A stretch of 63,125 nucleotides of DNA from assembly GCA_050288085.1 (NCBI GenBank), contig JBNKDD010000003.1, positions 1-63,125 of the forward strand, given 5' to 3'. The stretch is from JBNKDD01 sp050288085. GTDB taxonomy: Bacteria > Chloroflexota > Anaerolineae > Aggregatilineales > UBA3940. Positions 34,748 through 42,159 of the stretch are shown here, in pieces. The notes below the pieces were generated by a model. It was not told where the DNA came from. It made no database searches and saw nothing but the letters and a program-made list of their open reading frames with translations. The translations under genes were made by a program, and so were the position numbers. Numbering within the stretch: position 1 is the stretch's first letter; each line of letters begins with the position of its first letter.

Positions 34748-34828
34748 CTAACCAGAGGGCCACTCCGGCTTGCACTTCTTGCTCTTCTTCAATTCGCTGA
34801 TGTTGATGTTTATCTCTGGCATGGTCAT
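34748..34828 (-). CDS. Leader peptide 2, lysine-codon rich
   Basis: This is a 26-residue ORF (24 from the in-frame ATG at 34822) with the core ELKKSKKCKPEWPSG. Five of its codons are lysine, all AAG, clustered at residues 14-20. The antiterminator strand CCTCTGGT covers codons 24-26, directly before the stop TAG. A ribosome at the stop would hide that strand; one stalled at the AAG codons would leave it free. No clear ribosome-binding site is visible, so initiation is the weakest part of the case. It shares the KKCK core and the sequence TTGCGCTT after the stop with leader 1, indicating tandem duplication. Confidence 0.7.
   Translation of the reverse strand: MTMPEININISELKKSKKCKPEWPSG
34751..34758 (-). 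promoter_or_regulatory. Antiterminator 5' strand of attenuator 2
   Basis: CCTCTGGT at the end of leader ORF 2 pairs with ACCAGAGG in the 5' arm of terminator 2 (8 bp, plus 2 more beyond one mismatch). The TAG stop codon follows directly. Confidence 0.7.
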
Positions 34829-34840
34829 TTCACTGGAAAT

Positions 34841-34873
34841 TAAAAACCGCCACCAGGTAGTCTGGTGGCGGTT
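34841..34873 (-). terminator. Attenuator 1 terminator
   Basis: On the minus strand AACCGCCACCAG (34873-34862) pairs perfectly with CTGGTGGCGGTT (34856-34845) around a 5-base loop, followed by TTTAA. The 12-bp GC-rich stem is one of the strongest in the window. The segment ACCAGACTACCT (34866-34855), spanning the 5' arm and loop, is the perfect complement of AGGTAGTCTGGT at 34917-34906, so the two foldings exclude each other. Confidence 0.85.
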
Positions 34874-34905
34874 CCTTTTAGCTCTAATTAAGGTAAGCGC
34901 AATAA

Positions 34906-34917
34906 ACCAGACTACCT
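34906..34917 (-). promoter_or_regulatory. Antiterminator 5' strand of attenuator 1
   Basis: AGGTAGTCTGGT overlaps the last codon and stop of leader ORF 1 (AGG TAG). It is perfectly complementary over 12 bases to the 5' arm and loop of terminator 1 at 34855-34866. Placement at the stop codon is what leader-peptide attenuation requires. Confidence 0.78.
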
Positions 34918-34971
34918 TTCGGTGTCCGACTTCTTGCACTTCTTCTTGGTGTCAACTGCTAAATTTTGCAT
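34912..34971 (-). CDS. Leader peptide 1, lysine-codon rich
   Basis: This is a 19-residue ORF, MQNLAVDTKKKCKKSDTER, with five lysine codons at residues 9-14 (three AAG, one Cys, two AAG). The ATG is only about 3-6 bases after the expected transcription start of the promoter at 34982-35010, so translation should be leaderless. The stop codon lies inside the antiterminator strand, about 13 bases after the last Lys codon, so a ribosome stalled at the lysines leaves that strand exposed. This is the classical arrangement for amino-acid attenuation of the downstream lysine operon. Confidence 0.8.
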   Translation of the reverse strand: MQNLAVDTKKKCKKSDTER

Positions 34972-34981
34972 AACGCGCACA

Positions 34982-35010
34982 AATATAAACGGCTATCAGG
35001 GATTTGTCAA
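34982..35010 (-). promoter_or_regulatory. Near-consensus sigma70 promoter of the lysine operon
   Basis: The -35 TTGACA (35010-35005) is perfect, the spacer is exactly 17 bases, and the -10 is TATATT (34987-34982). Transcription should start around 34974-34976, only a few bases before leader ATG 34971. It is the strongest promoter recognised in the window and faces the lysW operon. Confidence 0.88.
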
Positions 35011-35019
35011 CAATTTTCC

Positions 35020-35037
35020 CGATCAATTTTTTGATCG
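35020..35037. promoter_or_regulatory. Palindrome just upstream of the lysine promoter
   Basis: CGATCAATTTTTTGATCG is an inverted repeat with 7-bp arms around TTTT, ending ten bases before the -35 box. It is either a weak terminator of the zinc-ribbon gene (stop at 35053) or an operator for an activator. Confidence 0.4.
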
Positions 35038-35052
35038 TTACCGGATTGTTAT

Positions 35053-36534
35053 CTACCGGCGGGGTTTGGATAGGGCTGCTTCGCTGGTCTGACCATTGAT
35101 CACGCCCTGCGATGTCCCGCCTTCACCATCAGTCAGGCGAACCATCCAGACAGGCAATAAGGCCAGCCGGTAGGACATACCGGTTGTCTCCGCCCGTAGC
35201 ACTAATTTACCCGGTTCGTCATTATCAAAAGTGATAATGGGCCGTGTGGATACTTCAATGCGGGGTTCGGCATGCTTTCGTACCAGCTTCTGGAGCTTGT
35301 CACGTACCTCAATCGAGGCACGGTCGAAATCAATGTCGTACAATTCGGCGGGATAATCGGCCAGCAGGCGTGGGTCGTAATCAACAGCCTGATCGAGGTC
35401 AAATGGTTCGATGGTGTCCATAAAGACTCTGGGGGGTATGCGAGCGGCGAAGAACAGCACGTCTGTCAGAGGGACAAGCTGTTCACCCTTTTTATCCATC
35501 CCAGTCCATGACCAGTAGACGGTCATATCAGCATCAAATACCCAGAATGGGAGATAAATGCCTTCGATGTCCAACCGGCTGATCGGCGGTCTGGACGCTC
35601 CTAGAATGCCCTTTAAGCCTTTCGGGGGGGCGGTCCACATCCCTTCAATGCGCTGGCGGGCGGCGTGCTCATCGACGGTAAAAGGCAGGATCAGGTCGGG
35701 TTGGTCAAAACGGTCGTTGACGTTCTCTTCGATTACCTGCTGCGAATGGCAAAAATGGCAGGTATTGGTCAGGGTGTGTGATGAGAGGGTGGTGGTTGCG
35801 CCACAGGATTCACAGCGCAGCCAACGCTGCCCGATGTTCCAATCGACCGGGTTTTTCTTGCGTTGGAGCAGCCCGACGACAAAATGCGTCCACTCCCCGC
35901 TGTCGTGGAGAGCTTCCACATCCAGAATCAGGTGGTTGCAATGCTGGCAGCGCACTTCCGTCTGGCCTACATCATAGGTCAACATGCCACCGCACGATGG
36001 GCAGTTGATCTTGCGGGCGGTGGTTTCACCGGTCTCAAGCCGCGAATCGCGCGGGTGGGAAGTTGGTTCTTTGAGCAGGCCGTCCAGTTCGGCCTTGGCC
36101 CGGATGGCGTCCGCGTTGTGCGGCTCCAGGGCTAACAGGTTATTGAGGCATTCGCGCTGCTCTTCAACTGTCTCGGCCAGTCCGGCCAGAAAGAGCCAGA
36201 CATCGGCAAAATTCTCTGTGAAGTCTAAGGTGTATTTGAGATGCTCACGGGCGACGGCACGATCACCACGAGAGATAGCATCCAATGCGCGTTCACAGTA
36301 GGAACGGAGGGTTGGTAAAGAGGCTGCCTGGTAGGGATTATCAACGGAAAAACGATGGTAACGGAAGGTCAGCGGCAGTTTGATCTCAACCGGCCCGGCG
36401 GAAGGTGTGGATTTCTGGATAGACAGGCGCTTGATGGCGGGCTTGGGCTGTTGATGCTCGCAGGCCGGGCAGCGCATCATGTTGATGGTGCTGTCGTAGG
36501 CCATCCCGGTATGGCCGCAGTGTGGGCAGATCAT
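35053..36534 (-). CDS. Multi zinc-ribbon protein with TPR-like segment
   Basis: This 493-residue soluble protein has three zinc ribbons. Residues 3-27 contain MICPHCGH and CPACEHQ, residues about 177-202 CPSCGGML and CQHCNHL, and residues about 237-261 CESCGAT and CHFCHSQ. Between ribbons one and two is a helical segment (residues 65-150) with ISRGDRAVAREHLKYTLDFTENFADVW, a TPR-like repeat. The C-terminal 230 residues are beta-rich, with DLILPFTVDEHAARQRIEGMW and GIYLPFWVFDAD, as in TFIIB-type zinc-ribbon proteins of unknown function. No enzymatic motif is visible. It ends just upstream of the lysine operon promoter on the same strand. Confidence 0.7.
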   Translation of the reverse strand: MICPHCGHTGMAYDSTINMMRCPACEHQQPKPAIKRLSIQKSTPSAGPVEIKLPLTFRYHRFSVDNPYQAASLPTLRSYCERALDAISRGDRAVAREHLKYTLDFTENFADVWLFLAGLAETVEEQRECLNNLLALEPHNADAIRAKAELDGLLKEPTSHPRDSRLETGETTARKINCPSCGGMLTYDVGQTEVRCQHCNHLILDVEALHDSGEWTHFVVGLLQRKKNPVDWNIGQRWLRCESCGATTTLSSHTLTNTCHFCHSQQVIEENVNDRFDQPDLILPFTVDEHAARQRIEGMWTAPPKGLKGILGASRPPISRLDIEGIYLPFWVFDADMTVYWSWTGMDKKGEQLVPLTDVLFFAARIPPRVFMDTIEPFDLDQAVDYDPRLLADYPAELYDIDFDRASIEVRDKLQKLVRKHAEPRIEVSTRPIITFDNDEPGKLVLRAETTGMSYRLALLPVWMVRLTDGEGGTSQGVINGQTSEAALSKPRR

Positions 36535-36547
36535 GTTTCATGCTCCC

Positions 36548-37015
36548 TTATGGTAATTCAGGCCACCACAGCCGCCGCACTCGCGACCACAGTACTCGCC
36601 AGATCAATAAAGATAAGGTGCTGGTCAGTGTGCCAACCAGGAAGAAGGTCGGCGCGGGCGGCCAACGGTTCGACGAAAGTCCCCAGAAGACTACCCCCAG
36701 CAATCCGCCGCCGATCCCGGCTGCTGCCGTTTTCCAGATTACTCGCCCCAGGGGATAGAGCGCCTTCCCGTTGAAAGTCCCGACAATGGCACTGGCGATC
36801 AACCAGGACAGCATAAAAGGGATGGCGGTGTTCAGCACGCCCAGAAAACCGGATTGGGCCAGTACACCGTGACTCGAACGCCCGGCGACGGCAAATAAAA
36901 TCAAAGCGATCAGGTCGCCAACGGCCAATGCGATCATCTCCCAGAGAGGGAGTTGATCGGGGTTGGCGGTTGTGTCTGTCGGGGCAGTGTCGGTGTATGG
37001 TATTTCGTCGGTCAT
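36548..37015 (-). CDS. DUF3054-like membrane protein
   Basis: This 155-residue protein has about four membrane helices after a polar, Thr-rich N-terminus (residues 1-25). The first helix carries LAVGDLIALILFAVAGRSSHG, which resembles the start of DUF3054 proteins; a GxNGxA-like element (VGTFNGKALYPLG) and FWGLSSNRWPPAPTFFLVG follow. Function is unknown. An AGGA box lies before the ATG, and the stop lies 14 bases before the zinc-ribbon gene, suggesting co-transcription. Confidence 0.7.
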   Translation of the reverse strand: MTDEIPYTDTAPTDTTANPDQLPLWEMIALAVGDLIALILFAVAGRSSHGVLAQSGFLGVLNTAIPFMLSWLIASAIVGTFNGKALYPLGRVIWKTAAAGIGGGLLGVVFWGLSSNRWPPAPTFFLVGTLTSTLSLLIWRVLWSRVRRLWWPELP

Positions 37016-37079
37016 GATCCTATCTCATTCATGCTATCAGTGATGCACACTGCATTAAGTATAGCATTGCCGCTGAGAT

Positions 37080-37727
37080 CTAACGTTGTTCCAGGGCCAG
37101 CCGTACCCCAAAGGCAATCAGGATCAGGCCGGTGGTGGCTTCAAGCCCTTTCTTGACCTTCGCGTTGGTGAAGAATGCCTTCAGGCGACCCATAAACAGG
37201 CTGATCAGTGAGTACCAGATCAGGCCGAGCAGAACATGAATACAGGTCAGGGCGACCGACTTTACCAGGACAGGGTCGCCCGGATCGATGAATTGGGGCA
37301 GAAAAGCCAGGTAGAAGATCACAACTTTGGGGTTCAGGACGTTGGTGATCAACCCATCACTGAAAGATCGCCAGCCCTTGACTGGGGGTTCGTTAGTCGC
37401 TTGATCGTCTAGGGTAACGGCTTCTTGGTCGGGTTGAGATCGCAGCGCCCGCCAGCTTGATGATCCGCCCAGGTACAGCAAATAGCCCGCCCCGGCCAGC
37501 TTGATGATCTCGAATACCGCTGCCGATCTCATCAGGATCAGCGATAAACCCAAAGCAGAAAGGGTGGCATGGACAAACAGCCCGAAGGAGATTCCGAGCG
37601 TGGTCAGGATTCCGGCCTTCCAACCCCGTGACAATACGCTTCGGATGACCAACATCGTGTCTGCACCGGGGGTCAGGGTCAGCAGGGCAACGATCCCGGT
37701 AAAGGCCAATAGTTGAGAGTCAAGCAT
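37080..37727 (-). CDS. LysE/RhtB-family amino-acid exporter
   Basis: This 215-residue membrane protein has six predicted helices of the LysE superfamily. LTPGADTMLVIRSVLSRGWKAGILTTLGISFGL at residues 18-50 is the signature start, and GAGYLLYLGGSSSWRALR follows. NPKVVIFYLAFLPQFIDP in the middle matches the RhtB branch, which exports homoserine, threonine or leucine. The exporter substrate cannot be read from sequence; a link to the lysine operon 2 kb away is only suggestive. The stop of the B3/B4 gene is 8 bases upstream, so the two are probably co-transcribed. Confidence 0.88.
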   Translation of the reverse strand: MLDSQLLAFTGIVALLTLTPGADTMLVIRSVLSRGWKAGILTTLGISFGLFVHATLSALGLSLILMRSAAVFEIIKLAGAGYLLYLGGSSSWRALRSQPDQEAVTLDDQATNEPPVKGWRSFSDGLITNVLNPKVVIFYLAFLPQFIDPGDPVLVKSVALTCIHVLLGLIWYSLISLFMGRLKAFFTNAKVKKGLEATTGLILIAFGVRLALEQR

Positions 37728-37735
37728 AAACAGGG

Positions 37736-38437
37736 CTAGATTGCCGGGTTACCCGGCCCAAGAATATCTGAGGTGCAATCCCCGCCCACATGTTCACCCA
37801 GCAGTTCCAGGACATCAGCCAGCGCCGATTCGACGACAGCCCGTCCGCCGGGGTGCTGGGCCTCGATGGTGATGATCGCGTTCTGGGTGTTAGGATTAGC
37901 AGCGCTTTCGTCGCTCTGCCGCCAGCACCAACGCCGGGCAACGACCAGTTTGTTCTCATCACTGAAGATCACCTCGCCCTCTTCCGGGTGCTCAAATTCT
38001 GGCTGACCTAATGGCTTGAATCGCTCCGAGCCATCGGCAAAATGAACGGTGATCGGCTTTTGAACATCCCGCGTTTCGAGGGCCGCAATCGGGATCGCGT
38101 AGCGAATGCTGATCATGTTGCACAAATCAACCAGGCTGTTGATACAGGGGATATCACCCTTCTTGGTCAGGCGGCGGAGGAGTGCCTCGGTTGCGCTGCG
38201 ATACTTGGTCGGGTTAACGCCAAAAGCGCGGAAGGCTCCCCGCCAGGCGGCCAATGTTTCCAGTTCGCTGAGTGGCGTATTGCCGATCCGTTTGATGGTA
38301 TCAGCCTGCTCTGCAAGGTAAGCTTCGCGCAGCGCGTCCGAAGTTGGGCCGTTGGTCAGGCCATTGACCAGGATGACTCCGCCGGTCAGGTCGGGAAAAC
38401 GGTCGAGAATGTCCGGGTGATATTGAAAAGATGCCAT
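37736..38437 (-). CDS. B3/B4 tRNA-binding domain protein
   Basis: This 233-residue stand-alone B3/B4 domain is the editing-type module of phenylalanyl-tRNA synthetase beta. LETLAAWRGAFRAFGVNPTKYRSATEALLRRL near residue 60 is the family signature. INSLVDLCNMISIRYAIPIAA and DENKLVVARRWCWRQSDESA follow. Stand-alone versions are thought to edit mischarged tRNAs or to bind amino acids. No synthetase catalytic domain is present. A GGAG box lies before the ATG, and the exporter gene follows 8 bases later. Confidence 0.85.
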   Translation of the reverse strand: MASFQYHPDILDRFPDLTGGVILVNGLTNGPTSDALREAYLAEQADTIKRIGNTPLSELETLAAWRGAFRAFGVNPTKYRSATEALLRRLTKKGDIPCINSLVDLCNMISIRYAIPIAALETRDVQKPITVHFADGSERFKPLGQPEFEHPEEGEVIFSDENKLVVARRWCWRQSDESAANPNTQNAIITIEAQHPGGRAVVESALADVLELLGEHVGGDCTSDILGPGNPAI

Positions 38438-38465
38438 GATTAACGTGTCTCCTTGTCCTTGATAG

Positions 38466-38588
38466 GGCTTACGCAGTTGTTATACCCCCCAATCCTCGCT
38501 GCGCTCAGATTTGCCCTCCTTGCAAGGGGGACGGATGAGGGCGACTGGAGGGAGGTCGCCGCTCACGGGGGGGTGATCTGTGTAACTC
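38466..38588. repeat. G/C-tract intergenic segment between rtcA and B3/B4 gene
   Basis: This 120-base stretch contains runs such as CCCCCC near 38485 and CACGGGGGGG near 38568. It also holds a CCTCCTTGCAAGG-type palindrome near 38516-38532. It looks like a degenerate REP-type spacer and has no coding signal. Confidence 0.35.
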
Positions 38589-39632
38589 CTACGTGACCCG
38601 GATGGTTCCGGGTTGTCCTTCTTCTCCTTCAACCACGATCTCTCGTTCGATAAAGGCCCCGATGGTGCGGATGTTGGTCAATGTATGCCGGGTAATGCAC
38701 TGCGTGCTGAGTGTGGATTCGCCTTCGGCCCAGGCCAGCATGGGGATAATCTGATCCGGTAAATGTGGTTCGAGCGGCCTATCCCGCTGGTGATAGGCGA
38801 TCAGTTCATCGGCGGCTTCGCTCGCCACCTGTTCAGAGGCCTTGCCCTTTTTGCCCAATGCGCTGAATCCGGCGGTGATTCCCTCATATTCTGCCATCAA
38901 GAATAAGCCTGCCCCGGTGGAATGACCGCCAGTCCGAACCGGCTGCACAACTGCCGGGAGATCGGCTTCTTTGAGCAGGTTGTTGGCCCGGTTGGCGATG
39001 CGCTGTGGGATGTGCGCCGGGAGGTTGCTGACAGCAGCGATCCCCTTGACGGCGGTCAGCTTGCCGCGTCGGGTTAAATCGATGCCGCTTAATTGGGCAT
39101 TGCCCCGGATTTCGACCTCGACCTGCCCGCCGCCTTGTGGATACCATCCCCACCGGTCAAGCGTGATGCTGGCCTCGATTCCGATCCGGGACAGAGTCGG
39201 CAGCAGCACCCACTCAACATAATGTACCGGCGGACTCCAGGCGACGTGAGTCCCGCCTCGGAGCACCAGACGTGATGATCCTTGAGCCAGGGCAAGTGGC
39301 AGCAGCAGGGTTTGCAGCAGGAGGGGCACCGCGCCCGCGCTGCCCTGTCCGGCCAATTGGCTGATGTCAAACTGGTATTCGCCGGATCTGACAGAGTCTC
39401 CCGGTTCAAAAGTGACCTCGGTGGAGCGGAGCCGCGCGCCCTCCACGCTGGCATCACAGATCTGGGCGGCGGTCAGAACACCGGATAAATGTTGAGGCGC
39501 TAACCCCGGATTGCGGCGGTTGGCCCGGATATTAAACAGGTGCACCGGTTGACCGGTCAAAACGGAATAAGCCAGCGAGGTGCGTAAGACCTGCCCCCCA
39601 CCTTCACCTTTAGAGCCATCGATCTGGATCAT
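38589..39632 (-). CDS. rtcA: RNA 3'-terminal phosphate cyclase
   Basis: This 347-residue enzyme uses ATP to turn a 3'-terminal RNA phosphate into a 2',3'-cyclic phosphate. IDGSKGEGGGQVLRTSLAYS at the N-terminus, RRNPGLAPQHLSGV, and GSAGAVPLLLQTLLLPLA are family motifs. RGGTHVAWSPPVHYVEWVLLP and ITRHTLTNIRTIGAF near the C-terminus follow; the latter holds the catalytic His that becomes adenylylated. The usual partner ligase rtcB and regulator rtcR are not nearby. It overlaps the start of the GT39-like gene by four bases on the same strand. Confidence 0.93.
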   Translation of the reverse strand: MIQIDGSKGEGGGQVLRTSLAYSVLTGQPVHLFNIRANRRNPGLAPQHLSGVLTAAQICDASVEGARLRSTEVTFEPGDSVRSGEYQFDISQLAGQGSAGAVPLLLQTLLLPLALAQGSSRLVLRGGTHVAWSPPVHYVEWVLLPTLSRIGIEASITLDRWGWYPQGGGQVEVEIRGNAQLSGIDLTRRGKLTAVKGIAAVSNLPAHIPQRIANRANNLLKEADLPAVVQPVRTGGHSTGAGLFLMAEYEGITAGFSALGKKGKASEQVASEAADELIAYHQRDRPLEPHLPDQIIPMLAWAEGESTLSTQCITRHTLTNIRTIGAFIEREIVVEGEEGQPGTIRVT

Positions 39633-41668
39633 TTGATCTCTACCCGCTCAAGGAAGAGGCGGCTGGCGTGGGCCTCATTGTTCTGAAAGGCTTGAAGCCG
39701 CTCGCCGGTGCTGGGGATGTATAAACCCACCGACAGGGGATAGTAGCCAGGGGCCATCCTGCCGGGCGTCTGGATCATGCTGTATTGCAGGAAGACATCC
39801 CGTGTTTGAAGGGTATCGATTCGCGGTCCCAGGCCGTCAACCTGGGCCATCACGACCACCGGGTTACCCAACAGGTGAGCGAACACGGCTAACTCCGGGG
39901 GAGGAGGGCCATCCAACCGCCAGTAGGTGGTCAGTTCCACCCAATCGGTCGAGCGCAGCGTGTTATCCCGTACCTGATAACCCAGGAAAGCCAGATTATA
40001 ACCGAAAGATACCGGCAGGTCGGCCAGTTCTGACTCGCCGTATTCAGGCGGCCAGGCGGTAGGGGCGGTGGTAATGAATGCTCCAGCCCGATCGGCAAGC
40101 GGCTCACTGACATCTACCCGCATCACCACATCCGGGCGAACATAAGGCACATGTTCATCTTTTGCATAGCGCATCCAGGCCAGGAGCGGACCGGGTAGGT
40201 GATCGTAATAATGCCCGCGTGGGAAGATCAGGCGTTGGGATGCGCCGCCGTCCGCCAGGATCAGGCTTTGCGTACAATCAAAATAGCGGATCGGCAGGTT
40301 ATGGCGGTGCATTAAATAATCGGATAGGAGCTCCTGGTTGGTCAGGGCGAAGGGGTCGGATTGTTTGTCAACCGGGGTGGTGCAGACAGATACCGGTGAT
40401 GGGTCATGGCTGGTATCCAGATAGTGAGCCAATACGCCCAGGTCAGCCTGATAATTGTGGCGAACATCCCCCATCATCGGCCAGGTGATAAAATAGTCCC
40501 GATAGGTCGAAACTGCGTTGACGACGATCAACAAGGTGACGACTCCGCCGATTCCGGTGATGCTCCAACTGCGGATTCGATCACGGAAATAATACCGCGC
40601 TGCTTCGAATATCTGGTACAGGCCAATGGCCGGGAAGACGAAAATCACCGGCAGGATCACGCCCATAAATTCGAAATCGGGCTTTTGGGGTAAGAAGGCG
40701 GTCGGGATCAGGCCAATACCCAACCAGAGCAGGGTGAGCGCATAAGAGGATTCTTTCCACCGGGCGATGGCAACCCCGATTCCGATCACGGCCAGAATCG
40801 CGATCAGCGGCCCCATCATCGGGCGTCCCGGTAGATTATGGTCGGGTAGTAAATCCCCCCGTAAAGCCAGCCCGCCAATGGATGAGAGGACGCGCTCCGG
40901 AATTTCGGCCAGGATGCGGGGCTGATCGGCAAGCGGGACAGGTTCCCGGACTCCAGGGTGACGGCTCAGATAAGTTAACAGGGGCAGCATCAGAATGGCA
41001 GCCAGGGCCAGGGTGAATATAACGTTGGTTCCGTGTACCTTCAGCGTATCCCGCTTAATCGACCAGCGGTAAGCGACAAATGCTATAAATAAAACCAGCA
41101 TGGTCCAGGAAATGACATGAACGTACTGAGCCACTCCCAGGGCGATCCCTCCCAGGGTAAACCACAGGCTGGATATCTGGACGCTGCGAGCGCGGAATGC
41201 CCGCGCAAGGGTATAGCCTGCAAAGGATGCTACCAGGGGAACCAGACCAATCCGAAGAATGGCCCGCCCCATCCAGACTGGCCAGAATGATACCACCATC
41301 AGACCCAGGGCCATTAATGCGACCCGGTCACCGAAGAGATATCGTAACAGGCTGGCGGTGAGAGCCAACGTCAGCATGGCGATCCAGACCGAGGGCAGCC
41401 GCCACAGGATAACGCCCTTCCCGGTGATCAGTGTTGAGATTGCAAGCAGGGTGTGGTATACGCCCTCACGGGTGGGTACGGCTTCGTCGAAGATCACCGA
41501 TACATCACCCTGTTTTATCCCTTCGGCGATCTGGGCATTAATTAATTCCTGCGCGCTCATGCCGGGCGGAGCCGTACTGAGATGCCACAGCCGGAAGAAT
41601 GCGCCGATCAGCAGCAGCAAGACGGCGATGGCAAAGTACCAGTTTTCCTTGTTACGTTCTGAAGGCAT
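39629..41668 (-). CDS. GT39-type membrane glycosyltransferase-like protein
   Basis: This 679-residue protein has about ten N-terminal membrane helices and a large soluble C-terminal domain (from about 430), the layout of polyprenyl-phosphate-dependent GT-C transferases (PMT/ArnT). The first outer loop reads STAPPGMSAQELINAQIAEG, where the family usually has Asp-Glu as the catalytic acid pair. Here the position is Gln-Glu. GRAILRIGLVPLVASF, a conserved-looking helix, follows. The soluble domain is beta-rich. It may add a sugar to a lipid or protein outside the cell. Gene ends where rtcA starts (ATGA-type overlap). Confidence 0.72.
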   Translation of the reverse strand: MPSERNKENWYFAIAVLLLLIGAFFRLWHLSTAPPGMSAQELINAQIAEGIKQGDVSVIFDEAVPTREGVYHTLLAISTLITGKGVILWRLPSVWIAMLTLALTASLLRYLFGDRVALMALGLMVVSFWPVWMGRAILRIGLVPLVASFAGYTLARAFRARSVQISSLWFTLGGIALGVAQYVHVISWTMLVLFIAFVAYRWSIKRDTLKVHGTNVIFTLALAAILMLPLLTYLSRHPGVREPVPLADQPRILAEIPERVLSSIGGLALRGDLLPDHNLPGRPMMGPLIAILAVIGIGVAIARWKESSYALTLLWLGIGLIPTAFLPQKPDFEFMGVILPVIFVFPAIGLYQIFEAARYYFRDRIRSWSITGIGGVVTLLIVVNAVSTYRDYFITWPMMGDVRHNYQADLGVLAHYLDTSHDPSPVSVCTTPVDKQSDPFALTNQELLSDYLMHRHNLPIRYFDCTQSLILADGGASQRLIFPRGHYYDHLPGPLLAWMRYAKDEHVPYVRPDVVMRVDVSEPLADRAGAFITTAPTAWPPEYGESELADLPVSFGYNLAFLGYQVRDNTLRSTDWVELTTYWRLDGPPPPELAVFAHLLGNPVVVMAQVDGLGPRIDTLQTRDVFLQYSMIQTPGRMAPGYYPLSVGLYIPSTGERLQAFQNNEAHASRLFLERVEIK

Positions 41669-41676
41669 AGCTCTTC

Positions 41677-42159
41677 CTAGACTGCCGTCATAAAAGCTGT
41701 GAGCAAGAGTACCACCAGCCCCAGGCCCAGATTGATCACTGTCAGCCGTTTCACCCGGCGGTTGAGTTGGGCTTCGTCGGATGCGTCTTTATCGCGCTGA
41801 GCGATCAGTTGGGCACGGGCCAAAGCTGGTTGTACGCCCCATTGCAAAACGACACTGATGATCACCATTGCCGCATAGACAATATGCTTCAGCAGCAAGG
41901 CGATAGACCATTCGTTAGAAATTGCCAGAAAGCCTTCATAGTATGGATTTTCGTCCATCTGAAGGAATCCGGTGATCAGCAGCACAAGCAGGCTGATATT
42001 TGCCAGTGGGCGAAAACTTTTTTCCAGCCTGTCGGGTATGCTCCCGTTAGCAGGCCAGACCACCAGCGTCAGGATCAGCAGCCCTCCTATCCAGGCGACC
42101 GTCGCCAGGAGATGCAGCCAATAGCTTAGAGCAAGAATCCAGGTCGGCATGCCGCCCAT
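41677..42159 (-). CDS. CopD-like four-helix membrane protein
   Basis: This 160-residue protein has four membrane helices. SYWLHLLATVAWIGGLLIL carries the His-Trp-IGG pattern of the CopD/copper-resistance and cytochrome-b561-like domain. ALLLKHIVYAAMVIISVVLQW adds a second His in helix three, so a heme or copper site is possible. The hydrophilic loop DKDASDEAQLNRRVKRL precedes the last helix. Function beyond this is not clear. It is preceded by a 120-base gap divergent from lspA. The first ATG is used; a second is three codons on. Confidence 0.65.
   Translation of the reverse strand: MGGMPTWILALSYWLHLLATVAWIGGLLILTLVVWPANGSIPDRLEKSFRPLANISLLVLLITGFLQMDENPYYEGFLAISNEWSIALLLKHIVYAAMVIISVVLQWGVQPALARAQLIAQRDKDASDEAQLNRRVKRLTVINLGLGLVVLLLTAFMTAV

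Noticed and set aside
34770..34973. Plus-strand 67-residue ORF across the leader region
   Set aside because: It is antisense to both leader ORFs and terminator 1; low complexity, no ribosome-binding site, and it ends in the lysine promoter. The minus-strand attenuators explain this sequence.
34675..35037. Lysine riboswitch (L box)
   Set aside because: The leader is short and split by two complete terminators and ORFs; no multi-helix aptamer core with its conserved junction was recognisable. Covariance-model search with the lysine riboswitch family would confirm.
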